Below are positions 46,930 to 58,539 of a stretch of 64,000 nt of DNA, piece by piece (positions within the stretch are counted from its first letter, which is position 1; every line of letters begins with the position of its first letter). The stretch is taken from the NCBI RefSeq assembly GCF_029407905.1, contig NC_073641.1, positions 22,427,001 through 22,491,000 of the forward strand, written 5' to 3'. The notes below the pieces were generated by a model. That model was not told where the DNA came from. It worked only from the letters and a program-made list of their open reading frames with translations, and made no database searches. This stretch comes from Bubalus kerabau (lineage: Eukaryota > Chordata > Mammalia > Artiodactyla > Bovidae). A program made the position numbers and the translations under genes.

Positions 46930-47327
46930 GACCATACTCTCCCCATTCTTTTAATTGATGATTTTGCTGTTCAGAATGACCTCCAAGCATAATGGTGAGG
47001 TTCTGTCTTGTTTCCAAGTGCAAGAAGGCAGTGATGTGCCTTATGGAGGAATTACCTGTGTTGGAGTTTCATGTGTGCATGAGTTATGTTGCTGTTGGCC
47101 ATAAGTTCAATGTCAGGAATCAACAATATGTATTAAATATGGTGTCCTGAAGCAGAAACACACCTAACATAAGGTATATATGATCGGCTGGCAAAAATAT
47201 TGTGGATAGAAGCTTGCAGGAAAGTAACCCCGTACCTCATCAATGGGGCAATGATTCTGTACTCACTAACTCAGTACTTTTGATAACTTTACAGAGTATA
47301 ACTACCTCAAAGAATAAGAGGAGACTG
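46930..47327 (+). mobile_element. Tigger-type (pogo superfamily) DNA transposon, 3' part
   Basis: 'gaatcaacaatatgtattaa', 'ggtgtcctgaagcagaaaca', 'gcaggaaagtaaccccgta' and an end ...gaggagactg followed by TA (47328-47329) match a mammalian Tigger-derived element; the exact subfamily was not determined. Confidence 0.6.
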
Positions 47328-47329
47328 TA

Positions 47330-48864
47330 TTTTGAAATTAGAGCCAAGATATAACAGTATTTTTTTAAAGGACTGGATGTGGGGTCTGAGAAAATGAGAC
47401 ATTAGGATTCACTCCAATGTGTTTGGCCTGATAAACTGGAAAGATGGAGACAGAAAAGACAATAGAGTTTTTTTGAAAGCAGCTGTGGATTAGGAGCCAT
47501 ATATCTTCTAAATACTAACTTGAACTTACGTTGGTGATGTGTATAAGAATACTGTTTCATGATTAGATCAGAGCTGAAGTAAGAAATGTAGTCATTAAGA
47601 TCCAGGGAGAGGAGAGACTCTTAGATGCGCAGCATGAGATGGTGGTAAAACTCAGGGGTCAGACGCCTGAGCTCTAATCCCACCACTGTCCCCTCCAAGC
47701 TATCTCAGAATCGACCTTACAGTTGAGACGACCCTTGAACAAGATTAAGAAGCTCCAAAAAAGGCTTAGCAATTGTGCATCATATCTTATTAATTGTTAT
47801 TATCTGGCTAAAATTATTTCAGATTTAACCTGAGGTCACCTTAATTTAAGACCTTTATATATTTTTGGAGAAGAAGATAGAGAAGGAAAATTGCAGAGGA
47901 AGAAAATATATGAAGGTGAAATGTCATTCATTCTAGCACATCTGCAGTGGGACCTTGAATGTCATGGAAATGAATTATTTAAAACTGGTGGGATGATGGT
48001 GTCAGACTTTTATCTTTAGTCTGGTGGTTTTTAAAAATTATCAATCTGCTCACCAGATTTCCTGCCTTAAAAAATGTATATTTATAGTTTCTTATTGTGT
48101 CATAAAAAGCAGAATGTAAATAAGTAAGGTGGAGGGAGATAAGCCAAATGACAATCTCTTGCAGGAAATACAGCAGCCTGTGGCCATGCCATACTTAGAA
48201 CAGAGGTGCATTTAAAGTCAGGAATGGGGAGGATTTTAAATCAAGCTAAAATGCCCTGCAGTGTGTACAGATATTTGAGCCTTAGTGCTAGATATTCAGG
48301 AAGAGCCTGGACAACAGATTCAAATTCCATATACCCAGGATCACGTTCCACCTGAGATCCAGGAAATTCTCTTGTCCACAACCCCTCTGAGAAACATTTC
48401 AAAGGCAGTGAAGTTTTCAACGCTGATCTTCTGTTCCTAGAACTATCTAAATTTATTTGGGGCTTGTTTTTCTAATAAATCATTCATTTATTTCTTAAAT
48501 CAAAGCCCACTGAAAGATTCAAAGCACAGAATACTCTTTTTCCCAAAAAGAAGTAACCTCTATTTCCTTAAAATTATGGAGCTAAATTGCTGCTCTTGAC
48601 TTTAAACTCCACACAGCTATCTCCTTAACAAACAGCAGGTTGGAACAAATGGAGATTTGGCAAATGAGTCTAGTTACTGACCATGATGACACATTGTTTC
48701 TCTACCTGGACAAAGCTGAAGAACACTGTAAGCGTTGTTCCAGCATCCAATCTGACTGTTTACAGCCATCTCACTTTCCTGTGCCTTTCTATAAAATATG
48801 CCAATCAGTTCAGATAACCTTACTGGATGTACACTTCCTATGCAGGTTTCACTCACCTTAAATA
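47330..48864. other. Intron with diverged L2/MIR pieces
   Basis: 'ggatgtggggtctgagaaaa' to about 47470 looks like antisense L2 and 47640-47720 like part of a MIR. The rest is unassigned. Confidence 0.4.
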
Positions 48865-49023
48865 ATTCTTGAGCAGCTACTCAGTGCCAAGCATTCAGGT
48901 AGGCACTGGGATATAAAGGTAAAAAAGAGAAAAGGCACAGACTTTGTCTTCCAGGAACTTGGAACCCAGCAGGAAAACATAAAACTAAACAGGGGTTTAC
49001 AATATGTTATAAGATATAACAGT
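48865..49023 (-). mobile_element. L2 LINE 3' end, antisense (left part)
   Basis: 'gagcagctactcagtgccaa', 'gcattcaggtaggcactggg' and 'cttccaggaacttggaaccc' follow the reverse complement of L2; the BovB at 49024 interrupts it and L2-like text resumes to about 49370. Confidence 0.6.
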
Positions 49024-49171
49024 GCTGAGATGGTTGGATGGCATTATCAACTCAATGGACATGAGTTTGAGAAAACTCCAGGAGATGGTGAAGAACAGGG
49101 AAGCCTGGAGTGCTGCATGCAGTCCATGGGGTCACAAAGCAGCAGACACAGCTTAGTGACTGAACAGCAAC
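49024..49171 (+). mobile_element. BovB LINE, short 3' end
   Basis: About 148 bp from 'tgagatggttggatggcatt' to 'gactgaacagcaac' match the BovB 3' terminus. No clear TSD. Confidence 0.85.
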
Positions 49172-49379
49172 TTGGCAGGGGTGGTGTTTCAAGAGCCTAC
49201 TACAGGAGCAAACAAATCCCGCATTAGAAAAAAATTTATGAAAAAGATGGTCAAGCTGAGATCTAAAGGATGAAAGGAAATTAGCTTGATCTGCGTAGAG
49301 GCTGGAGGGATGTGGTTTCTTGTAGGAGGCAGGGCATATACAAAGGCTCAGAGGAAGAGAAACCCAGAAGTACAAGAAG

Positions 49380-50750
49380 ATCAAGGAACTGAAAGAAGTT
49401 CAAAAACCAGAAAGACTTTAACAAGCATAATAATAGAAGGTCAGCATCTGGTTTTCCAAGTATTAGCACATAAGCTCAAACTGCCTTCTATCTGAGATAT
49501 AGTGCAGAAAAAAGGAATTGAGGGAGGAGAGTCTAGGGAGCACAGAATCCATGCACTCCTTTGAGTGGTTACCATTCGATTATTGGATCCTTTGAGACCA
49601 CAAGAAATCTATATGTGTTTGGATCACATTTTCCCAACCTCCCATGGGGCCTTCACCAAACATGCTCTAATGTTCGTCTCGTATGTTTTGAAGGCACTAT
49701 AAAAAAAGGAGTCTCATGAGGTCTTTTTAGTACTAGATATGAAAGTCAGTATTGACATAAAGCCAATGTGCCCCCAAATTAAAGACATGTCTAGCAGAAT
49801 TTAGTGAAAAATTTTCTTTGCCCTCATGGATTCCTATAGTAATTTTTACCCTTTCCTATAATGAGAGCTGTATAGTATATCATGTTTAATATTTTTTTTT
49901 GCAGCCATGGTTTTCACTTTGGTTTAAAAGACCCTCAGAACTAAATTTTCAACACGAGAGCCATTTTGCCCTTTAAGTTTCCATAGGCTTTTAAATTCTC
50001 TGTCAGATGACCTCAACCTCATGTGCCCCCTCAAATTCTCCCTGACTGAAGGGCTACTGGCCAGCCACTCATTCATTCCTGCAAAGGCTCTGCTCAACTA
50101 TCATCTCTGTTATCAACATGACACAGGCATGACCCAAAGCAGCTACCTCAGGCTAACGCCACACAGTTCTGCCTCCCACACTGAAGTTGCCCTGTTGCCA
50201 CTGAAATGAGTCATCCTTGGATGTGTAACATAGAAATGTGGAGGCATTAAAGTCCCAGAAACAACCTCTGACCAATACAAGACAAGGGCTCATGGGGAAA
50301 CTCTTCTTTCGTTTACCTGACAGTTTCTGAAGAAGTGCCTCTGAGATCAAGGGCCAGTTGCACCTGATACCAAGTGGTGACGGGTTCTTGCCAGACGCCC
50401 CCTAGTGTTTGTTCCCCCTTTTCCATGCCACACGTCCCTTTCTTCTCTTTTTTCTCTCTCTCTTGCTTCCCTAATATTCTAGTTCCCAATAAAGTATTAG
50501 CATTTATTCCTTTCCCACCCTGTTTCTAGGAAACTAGGCCTAAAACAAACATCCCCCCAGATTCTTGGGAGTCAGTCTCTACTATTTTATTAACCATATT
50601 GTATGCATCATTTGTGTTTACTTCATCACATCCTTTTTGAAAATTTGTAGACTCAAGATAAACTTATAAATAAGATCACAGTGAGCTTCATTTTGTGTTA
50701 ACTTTATAGAACTTGGGAATCTGACTAAATTAAAGAGAGTATTTTTATTT
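49380..50750. other. Intron, mostly unrecognised
   Basis: The stretch 50380-50560 (pyrimidine-rich, with cccaataaagtattagc) could be the end of an unidentified LTR, but I could not fix its edges. Confidence 0.35.
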
Positions 50751-51008
50751 CAGTTGAGTTCAGTTGCTCGGTCGTGTTCGACTCTCTGCGACCCATGAAC
50801 CGCAGCACGCCAGGCCTTCCTGTTCATCACCAACTCCCGGAGTTCACTCAAACTCATGTCCATTGAGTCAGTAATGCCATCCAACCATCTCACCCTCTGT
50901 TGTCACCTTCTCCTCCTGCCCTCAAACTTTCCCAGTATCAAACACGTCAGCTCTTCACATCAGGTAGTCAAAGTATTGGAGTTTCAGCTTCAACATCAGT
51001 CCTTCCAA
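50751..51008 (-). mobile_element. BovB LINE, 5'-truncated 3' end
   Basis: Plus strand begins agttgagttcagttgctcgg (reverse of the BovB tail) and runs to 'catcagtccttccaa'. No clear TSD. Confidence 0.92.
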
Positions 51009-51619
51009 ATTCCTCTAATAACATCCCAATCAAAAATTCAAAATACAGTCTAATGTGTTTTAAAAAAACGGATAGCTTCTATTTTCTCAAAATGATTTGT
51101 TAGTTTTCTGCTGGTCTCTCTAAATTTTATACTTGTCTTCTTAACTGACTAGAATTTGTGTATAGTTAAATTTTAAGACATTTTTCACTTAATCTAAATA
51201 TTCCTACAGATAGTTTAAGGATTTTACTGAGATCACAGCCAACAAGCATTTTCTTTTTTTTCCTATATAATAAAAGTACATTTTGTTAGGAAGAGTATTT
51301 GAAGCTTTAGTTGCAAATAAAGTACAATTAATTTTTCATTTAGCCATATATTCTTTTTTCTGTTTTTTCTAACCTTAAGATTAGCAGTTGGAGAATAGTA
51401 ATTTAAAGAATCTGTTTCTTTGTACTTCTTTTTCAGGAATACCTCATTTTGTGTTGTAGAAAACCATTGTGGAATATCAGCAAATGTCTCCTTCCCCACT
51501 CCTGCTGGATAATACTGTATATGTAAGCAAGTTTGTATTGCTGAGTTGGATTTTTTTTCCCAAACAGGTTTTTTTCCCTGAAGTATGAATATAGTACTCA
51601 TATTCATAGACATAGAAAA

Positions 51620-51838
51620 TAAAATAATGGTTCAGGGGTTGGGGATAAAGGAGAACGGGACGTTATTATTAAATTGACACAGTTTCAGTTTTGCAAGATG
51701 AAGAGATGTGGAGATGGGCTGTAGCGATGATTGCACATCAACAACAATGTATTTAATACCACTGAACTGTGTACTTAAAAATGATTAAGGTTGTAAATTT
51801 TAAGTTCTGTATATTTTACCACAATAAAAATAAAAATT
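51620..51838 (+). mobile_element. L1 LINE 3' end
   Basis: 'gaactgtgtacttaaaaatg', 'attaaggttgtaaatttta' and 'tattttaccacaataaaaat' are a typical L1 3' terminus, ending in an A-rich tail. Confidence 0.7.
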
Positions 51839-51915
51839 TACTCTCTTAACACAACTTTCATACATAATATCTAACAGTAGTAATTATATTTATCAGTTGT
51901 GTTAAGAGAGTAAAT
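51836..51915. repeat. Perfect 21-bp inverted repeat with 38-bp spacer
   Basis: Left arm 51836-51856 (atttactctcttaacacaact) is the exact reverse complement of the right arm 51895-51915. The left arm starts in the L1 A-rich tail, so the arms formed after or with the L1 insertion. Confidence 0.97.
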
Positions 51916-52412
51916 CCTAAAAGTTCTCATTACAAGGAAAAAATATTTTTTCTATTTAATTTGGTATCTATACAAGATGATGAATCACTAAACTTATTGT
52001 GATAGTCATTAACTTTAAAACTTAAACTTTAGAAACCATAGTTAAAAGCTCATCTAAGAAGATCTACAACCACTGGTGACTGGAGGATCTCAGGCCAATT
52101 ATATGCAGTTAACATCATTTGTAAACAGTGTTATATTACTTATACACAGAATTACCGGGTTAAATGGGTTTTGTCCTGAGGATGTTTATAACCAAGTTGG
52201 TAATTCATAAAGACAACCTAATTTCAGATGAATAATGTGGTAATTCTCTAGAAAGCATATTAAAATTCTATAAATATTAAAAAATAAAAAAATAAAAATT
52301 TAGAAAAAAGTTTTAATAAAATTGTACAGTAGTCAGTACTAGAGAAAAAAGATGAATGAACTTACACTGAGATACAGAAGACAAAATATAATATAAATAT
52401 AAAGAGTAAGCA
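51916..52412. other. AT-rich intron without a recognised element
   Basis: Nothing assignable seen. Confidence 0.4.
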
Positions 52413-52423
52413 AGGTTTTTTAT

Positions 52424-52699
52424 TGGAGAAGGCAATGGCACCCCACTCCAGTACTCTTGCCTGGAAAATCCCACAGACGGAGGAGCCTGGTAGGCTGCAG
52501 TCCATGGCGTCGCGAAGAATCGGACACGACTGAGCGACTTCACTTTCACTTTTCACTTTCATGCATTGGAGAAGGAAATGGCAACCCACTCCAGTGTTCT
52601 TGCCTGGAGAATCCCAGGGACGGGGGAGCCTGGTGGGCTGCCCTCTACGGGGTCGCACAGAGTCGGACATGACTGAAGCGACTCAGCAGCAGCAGCAGC
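52424..52699 (+). mobile_element. Bov-A2 SINE with (AGC)n tail
   Basis: Dimeric Bov-A; perfect 11-bp TSD aggttttttat (52413-52423; 52700-52710). Tail is agcagcagcagcagc. Confidence 0.96.
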
Positions 52700-52799
52700 A
52701 GGTTTTTTATGTGTCTGCAGAAAGTACTAGGGTAGCATGGATGCAGAACTATGGGAGTGAGGAGCATTGTCCACTGGGAATGGAAATTGGGGTGGGTGG

Positions 52800-53040
52800 G
52801 AACCAGGGCAGCAATATCTTCAAAAGCTTCATGGACAAGTTGATGTTTGAGATGGCCTTGAAAAGAAAAGAAGAATTTAGAAAGATAGAAGAGAAGACAT
52901 TCCAAGCAGAGGAATAGAGTTATTGAAAAAATGACACATTTGTAAATGAGAAAAGTTCCATCTGGTTGAAATCTAGGAACGATGGAAGAGAGTGGTAAGG
53001 GATGATGTGAATGGAATGGGTACGGTGGCTACACTGTCTA
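52800..53040 (-). mobile_element. L2 LINE fragment, antisense
   Basis: 'tttgagatggccttgaaaag', 'gacattccaagcagaggaat' follow the reverse complement of L2. Diverged. Confidence 0.5.
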
Positions 53041-53483
53041 CCATGTTAGAAGCTGTGGACTTCATTTTAAATCAATGCTCTTAATAAGAAATGGGCCTCA
53101 GAATCACTGATGGAGCTGTCACACATACATATGTAATATTTATCACTGCAAATTTGGTTTAGTTTGTATACAGTGGAGCCTGGGCTTCTGTATGCTGTCA
53201 AATCTTGACAATGATTCAGATGGGCCCCCAGAATCTCCACTATGAGAAATAAGACATTATTTAAGGCTTTATTTTTCAGACGAGAGATACGTGACTTAGC
53301 TCTGATAACAATATAATGGATGAACTGGAGAGGGTGGGGCTTGCTGGTAAGCACACAAGGTAGAAAACTGCTAAAGTGCTGAGAGCTAAGGTTCCTAAAT
53401 AGCTCACGACCGTCTGAATTTAGACAGTGGCCAGAGGGACAAAGGCATTCAAAAAGTCAAAACTACTGGATTGGTAGTGAGTA

Positions 53484-53760
53484 GGAGAAGGCAATGGCAC
53501 CCCACTCCAGTACTCTTGCCTGGAAAATCCCAGGGGTGGAGGAGCCTGGTGGGGTGCAGTCCATGGGGGCGCTAGGAGTCGGACACGACTGAGCAACTTC
53601 CCTTTCACTTTTCACTTTCATGCATTGGAGAAGGAAATGGCAACCCACTCCAGTGTTCTTGCCTGGAGAATCCCAGGGACGGGGGAGCCTGGTGGGCTGC
53701 CGTCTATGGGGTCACACAGAGTCGGACAAGACTGAAGCGACTTAGCAGCAGCAGCAGGAT
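53484..53760 (+). mobile_element. Bov-A2 SINE
   Basis: Dimeric Bov-A with agcagcagcag tail ending at 53758. It abuts the left TSD of the long BovB. Its own TSD was not recognised. Confidence 0.94.
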
Positions 53761-54534
53761 ATAACAGGTTCAGTTCAGTTCATTAGTGTCTAACTTTTTG
53801 TGACCCCATGCAGCACACCAGGCTTCCCTGTCCATCACTAGCTCCCAGAGCTTGCTCAAACTCATGTCCATCGAGTCAGATATGCCAGCCAACATTCTCA
53901 TCCTCTGTTGTCCCCTTCTCCTCCTGCCTTTAATCTTTCCCAGCACCAGCATCTTTTCCAGTGAACTGGATCTTTGCATCAGGTGGCCAAACTATTGGAG
54001 TTTCAGCTTCAGCATCAGTCCTTCTAATGAACATTCAGGACTGATTTCCTTTAGGATTGACTGGTTGGATTTCCCTGCAGTTCAAGGGACTCTCAAGAGT
54101 CTTCTCCAATACTGCAGTTTGAAAGCATCAATTCTTCCATGCTCAGCCTTGTTTATAGTCCAACTCTCACATCCATACATGACTACTGGAAAAACCATAG
54201 CTTTGACTAGATGGACCTTTGCTGGCAAAGTAATGTCTTTGCTTTTTAATATGCTGTCCACATTTGTCATAGCTTTTCTTCCAAGGAGCAAGCGTCTTTT
54301 AATTTCATGGCTGCACTCACCATCTACAGTGATTTTGGAGCCCAAGAAAATAGAGTCTCTCACTGTTTCCATTGTTTTTCTATCTATCTGTCATGAAGTG
54401 ATGGGACCGGATGCCATGATCTTCGTTTTCTGAATGTTGAATTTTAAGCCAATTTTTTCACTCTCCTCTTTCACCTTCATCAAGAGGTTCTTTATTTCTT
54501 CTTCACTTTCTACCATAAGGGTGGTGTCATCTGC

Positions 54535-55170
54535 CTATCTGAGGTTATTGATATTTCTCCCAGAAATCTTGATTCCAGCTTGTGCTTCATCCAGCCTGGC
54601 ATTTTGCATGATGTACTCTGTCTCTAAGTTAAATAAGCAGGGTGTCAATATACAGCCTTGACATACTCCTTTTCCTATTTGGAACCAGTCTGTTGTTCCA
54701 TGTCCGGTTTTAACTGTTGCTTCTTGACCTGCATACAGATTTTTCAGGAGGCAAGTAAGGTGGTCTGGTATTTCCATCTCTTGAAGAATTTTCCACAGTT
54801 TGTTGTGATCCACACAGTCAAAGGCTTTGGCGTAGTCAATAAAGCAGAAATAGATGTCTTTCTGGAACTCTTTTGCTTTTTCAATGATCCAACGGATGTT
54901 CACAATTTGATGTCTGGTTCCTCTGCCTTTTCTAAATCCAGCTTGTACATCTGGAAGTTCACAGTTCATGTACTGTTGAAGCATGGCTTGGAGAATTTTG
55001 AGCACTACTTTGCTAGCATGTGAGATGAGTGTAATTGTGCAGTAGTTTGAACATTCTTTGGCATTGCCTTCCTTTGGTATTGCAATGAAAACTGACCTTT
55101 TGCAGTCCTGTAGCCACTGCTGAGTTTTCAAAATTTGCTGGTATATTGACTGATACTTTAACAGCATCAT
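54535..55170 (-). pseudogene. BovB reverse transcriptase, stopped at the catalytic motif
   Basis: The 211-codon frame holds RT blocks: ELPDVQAGFRKGRGTRHQ (about residues 68-85), FCFIDYAKAFDCVDHNKLW (first catalytic Asp), GTTDWFQIGKGVCQGCILTP, and ends exactly at NINNLR. The next codon, normally Tyr of YADD, is TAG, so the catalytic motif is cut off; ADDTT follows in frame. The C-terminal domain continues at 54372-54082. The frame upstream of it (55294-55013) overlaps in another phase, showing a frameshift near 55150. Confidence 0.9.
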
Positions 55171-55353
55171 CTTTTAGGATTTGAAATAGCTCAACTGGAA
55201 TTCCATCACCTCCACTCGCTTTGTTTGTAGTGATGCTTCCTAAGGCCCACTTGACTTCACATTCCAGGATGTCTGGCTCTAGGTGAGTGATCACACCATT
55301 GTGGTTATCTGGGTCATGAAGATCTTTTCTGTATAGTTCTTTAGTGTATTCTT

Positions 55354-55487
55354 GCTGCTGCTGCTGCTAAGTTGCTTCAGTCATGTCCGACTCTTAGCGA
55401 CCCCACGGACTGCAGCCTACCAGGCTCCTCTGTCCATGGGATTTTCCAGGCAAGAGTATTGGAGTGGGTTGCCATTGCCTTCTCCGT
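55354..55487 (-). mobile_element. Bov-A SINE monomer inserted in the long BovB
   Basis: Reverse Bov-A unit with a (GCT)n start (the AGC tail). TSD gtgtattctt (55344-55353) and gtgtatactt (55488-55497), one mismatch. It disrupts the RT N-terminal linker. Confidence 0.93.
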
Positions 55488-55839
55488 GTGTATACTTACT
55501 ACCTTCTTAATATCTTCTGCTTCTGTTGGGTCCAAACCATTTCTGTCCTTTATTGTGCCCATCTTTGCATGCAATGTTCCTTTGGTATCTAATTCTATTG
55601 AAGAGATCTCTAGTCTTCCCCATTCTATTGTTTTCCTCTATTTCTTTGATCTATTTCTATTGATCACTGAGGAAGGCTTTGTTATCTCTCCTTGCTATTC
55701 TTTGAAACTGCATTCAAATCTGTATATCTTTCCTTTTCCTCTTTGCCTTTAGCTTTTCTTCTTTTTTCAGCTATTTGTAAGGCTTCCTCAGATAACTATT
55801 TTGCCTTTTGGAGTTTCTTATTCTTGGGGATGGTCTTGA

Positions 55840-56574
55840 TCACTGCCTCCTGTACAATGTCACAAACCTCCGTCCATAGTTCTTCAGACATTCTATCAGA
55901 TCTAATCCCTTGAATCTATTTGTCACTTCCATTGTATAGTCGTAAGGGATTTGATTTAGGTCATACCTGAATGGTCCAGTCGTTTTCCCTACTTTCTTCA
56001 ACTGAAGTCTGAATTTGGCAATAAGGAGTTCATGATCTGAGCCACAGTCAGCTCCCAGTCTTGTTTTTGCTGACTGTATAGAGCTTCTCCATCTTTGGCT
56101 GTAAAGAATATAATCAATCTGATTTCGGTGTTGACCATTTGGTGATGTCCATGTATAGAGCCTTCTCTTGTGTTGTTGGAAGAGGGTGTTTACTATGACC
56201 AGTGCGTTCTCTTGGCAAAACTCTGTTAGCCTTTTCCCTGCTTCATTTTGTACTCCAAGGTCAAATTTGCCTGTTACTTCAGGTATTTCTTGACTTCCTG
56301 CTTTTGCATTCCAGTCCCCTATAATGAAAAGGACATCTTTTGGGGGTATTGGTTCTAGAAGGTCTTGTAGGTCTTCATAGAACTGTTCAACTTCAGCTTC
56401 TTCAGCATTATTGTTTGGGGCATAGACTTGGATTACTGTGATACTGAATGGTTTGCCTTGGAAATGAACAGAGATCATTCTGTCATTTTTGAGATTGTAC
56501 ACAAGAGCTGCATTTGGGACTCTTTTGTTGACTATGATGGCTACTTCATTTCTTCTTAAGGAATTCTTGCCCAC
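55840..56574 (-). pseudogene. BovB APE-type endonuclease domain, long intact frame
   Basis: An uninterrupted frame of 244 codons carries the endonuclease motifs in order: VAIIVNKRV (about residues 11-19), TVIQVYAPNN (47-56), FIIGDWNAKAG (84-94, with the catalytic Asp and Asn), RNQIDYILYS (151-160) and GSDHELL (about 178-184, the catalytic SDH). It is one part of ORF2; the first endonuclease motif CIGTWNVRSM lies in a separate frame upstream (56911-56651) after a frameshift near 56600. A stop after LYRRQ ends it before the linker to RT. Endonucleases of this kind nick the target DNA for target-primed reverse transcription. Confidence 0.88.
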
Positions 56575-57123
56575 AGTAGTAGATACAGTGGTTATCTGAA
56601 TTAAACTTGCCCATTCCAGTCCATTTGAATGATTCCTAAAATGTCGATGTTCACTCTTGTTGTCTCCTGTTTGACCATTTCCTATTTACCTCAGTCATGG
56701 ACCTAACATTCCAGGTTCCTATGCAATATTGTTCTTCACAGCATGGGACTTCACTTCTATCACCAGTCACATCCACAATTGGATGTGTTGTGGATGTGAA
56801 CCTGGGGAGTTTGTCTTTCTGTGTCATATCTTTTTGCCTTTTCATACTGCTAATGGGGTTCTTATCCAAGAATATTGAAGTGGTTTGCCATTCCCTTCTC
56901 CAGTGGACCACATTTTGTCAGAACTCACCACCATGACTTGTCTGTCTTGGGTGGCCCTACATGGCATGGCTCATAATTTCATTGAGTTAGACAAGGCTGT
57001 GGTACAATGTAACAGGTAAAGAGAGAAAAATCAAACTGAGAACTCAGATTTCAATCACAGGCAACTGGGTTCTGGTGGCTCCATTAACTGGGATAGTAAA
57101 TACTGGCATAGATACTAACTACA

Positions 57124-58527
57124 GTTCTAAAAGACGATGCTGTGAAAGTGTTGCATTCAATATACCAGCAAATTTGGAAAACTCAACAGTGGCCACAGGA
57201 CTGGAAAAGGTCAGTTTTTATTCCAGTCCAAAGAAAGGCAATGCCAAAGAATGTTTAACTACTGCACAATTGCACTCATCTCATACTCTAGCCAAGTAAT
57301 GCTCAAAATTCTCTAAGCAAGGCTTCAAAAGTACGTGAACCAAGAACTTCCAGATGTACAAGCTAGATTTAGAAAAGGTAGAAGAACCAGAGATGAAATT
57401 GCCAACATCTGTTGGATCATAGGAAAAGCAAGATAATTCAGAAAAACATCTAATTCTGCTTCATTGGCTACCCTAAAGCCTTTGTATGGAACACAACAAA
57501 CTGGAAAATTCTTTAAGAGATGGGAATACCAGACCACCTTACCTGCCTCCTGAAAAATCTGTATGCAGGTCAAGAAGCAAGTTAGAACCAGACATGGAAC
57601 AATGAACTGGTTCCAAATTGGGAAAGGAGTATGTCAAGCCTGTATATTGTTACCCTGCTTCTTTAATGTAAATGAAGAGTATATCATTCGAAATGCCAGG
57701 CTAGATGAAGCAGAAGCTGGAATCAAGATTGCTGGGAGAAATATCAATAACCTCAGATATGCAAATTACACACCCTTACAGCAAAAAGCGAAGAGGAACT
57801 AAAGAGCCTCTTGACCAAGGTGAAAGAAGAGAGTGAAAAAGCTGGGTTAAAATTTAACATTAAAAAAATGAAGATCATGGCATCCAGTCCTATTACTTCA
57901 CAGCAATTAGATGAGTAAACAACAGAAACAGTGTGAGACTTTATTTTCTTGGGCTCCAGAATTACTGAAGATGGTGCCTGCAGGCATGAAATTAAAAGAT
58001 GCTTGCTCCTTGGAAGAAAAGTTATGACAAACATAGCATATTAGAAAGCAGAGACATTACTTTGGCAACAAAGGTCCCTCTAGCCAAAGCTGTGGTTTTT
58101 CCAGTAGTCATGTATGGATGTGAGAGCTGAACCATAAAGAAGGCTGAGCGCCAAAGAATTGATGCTTTTGAACTGTGGTGTTGGAGAAGACTCTTGAGAG
58201 TCCCTTGGACAGCAAGGAGATCACACCAGTCAATCCTAAAGAAAATCAACCCTGAATATTCATTGGAAGGACTGATACTGAAGCTCCAATACTTTGGCCA
58301 CCATATATGAACAGCTGACTCATTAGAAAAGACCCTGATGCTGGGAAAGATTGAAGGCAGGAGGAGAAGGAGATGACAGAGGATGAGATTCTTGTATGGC
58401 ATCACCGACTCAATGGACATGAATGAGCAAGCTCCAGTAGATAATGAAGGACAGGGAAGCCTGGCTTACTGCAGTCCACGGGGTCACAAAGAGTCAGACA
58501 CAACTGAGCGGCTCAACAACAACAACA
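57124..58527 (+). mobile_element. BovB LINE, 5'-truncated, head to head with the long copy
   Basis: Starts inside RT ('aaagacgatgctgtgaaagt') and runs to the tail 'gctcaacaacaacaac'. A perfect 10-bp TSD actaactaca lies at 57114-57123 and 58528-58537. RT is fragmented by frameshifts; the catalytic YADD has become YANY ('gatatgcaaattacacaccc' near 57756-57775). Confidence 0.94.
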
Positions 58528-58539
58528 ACTAACTACAAC

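Larger units (their letters stand above)
53770..57009 (-). mobile_element. BovB LINE, near full length
   Basis: Covers the 3' tail (53770), RT, and endonuclease up to the 5' region at 57009. Without the Bov-A inserted at 55354 it is about 3.1 kb, close to the 3.2 kb of intact BovB. An 8-bp TSD taacaggt (53762-53769; 57010-57017) bounds it. It is in the sense orientation of the RAB3 gene. Confidence 0.93.
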
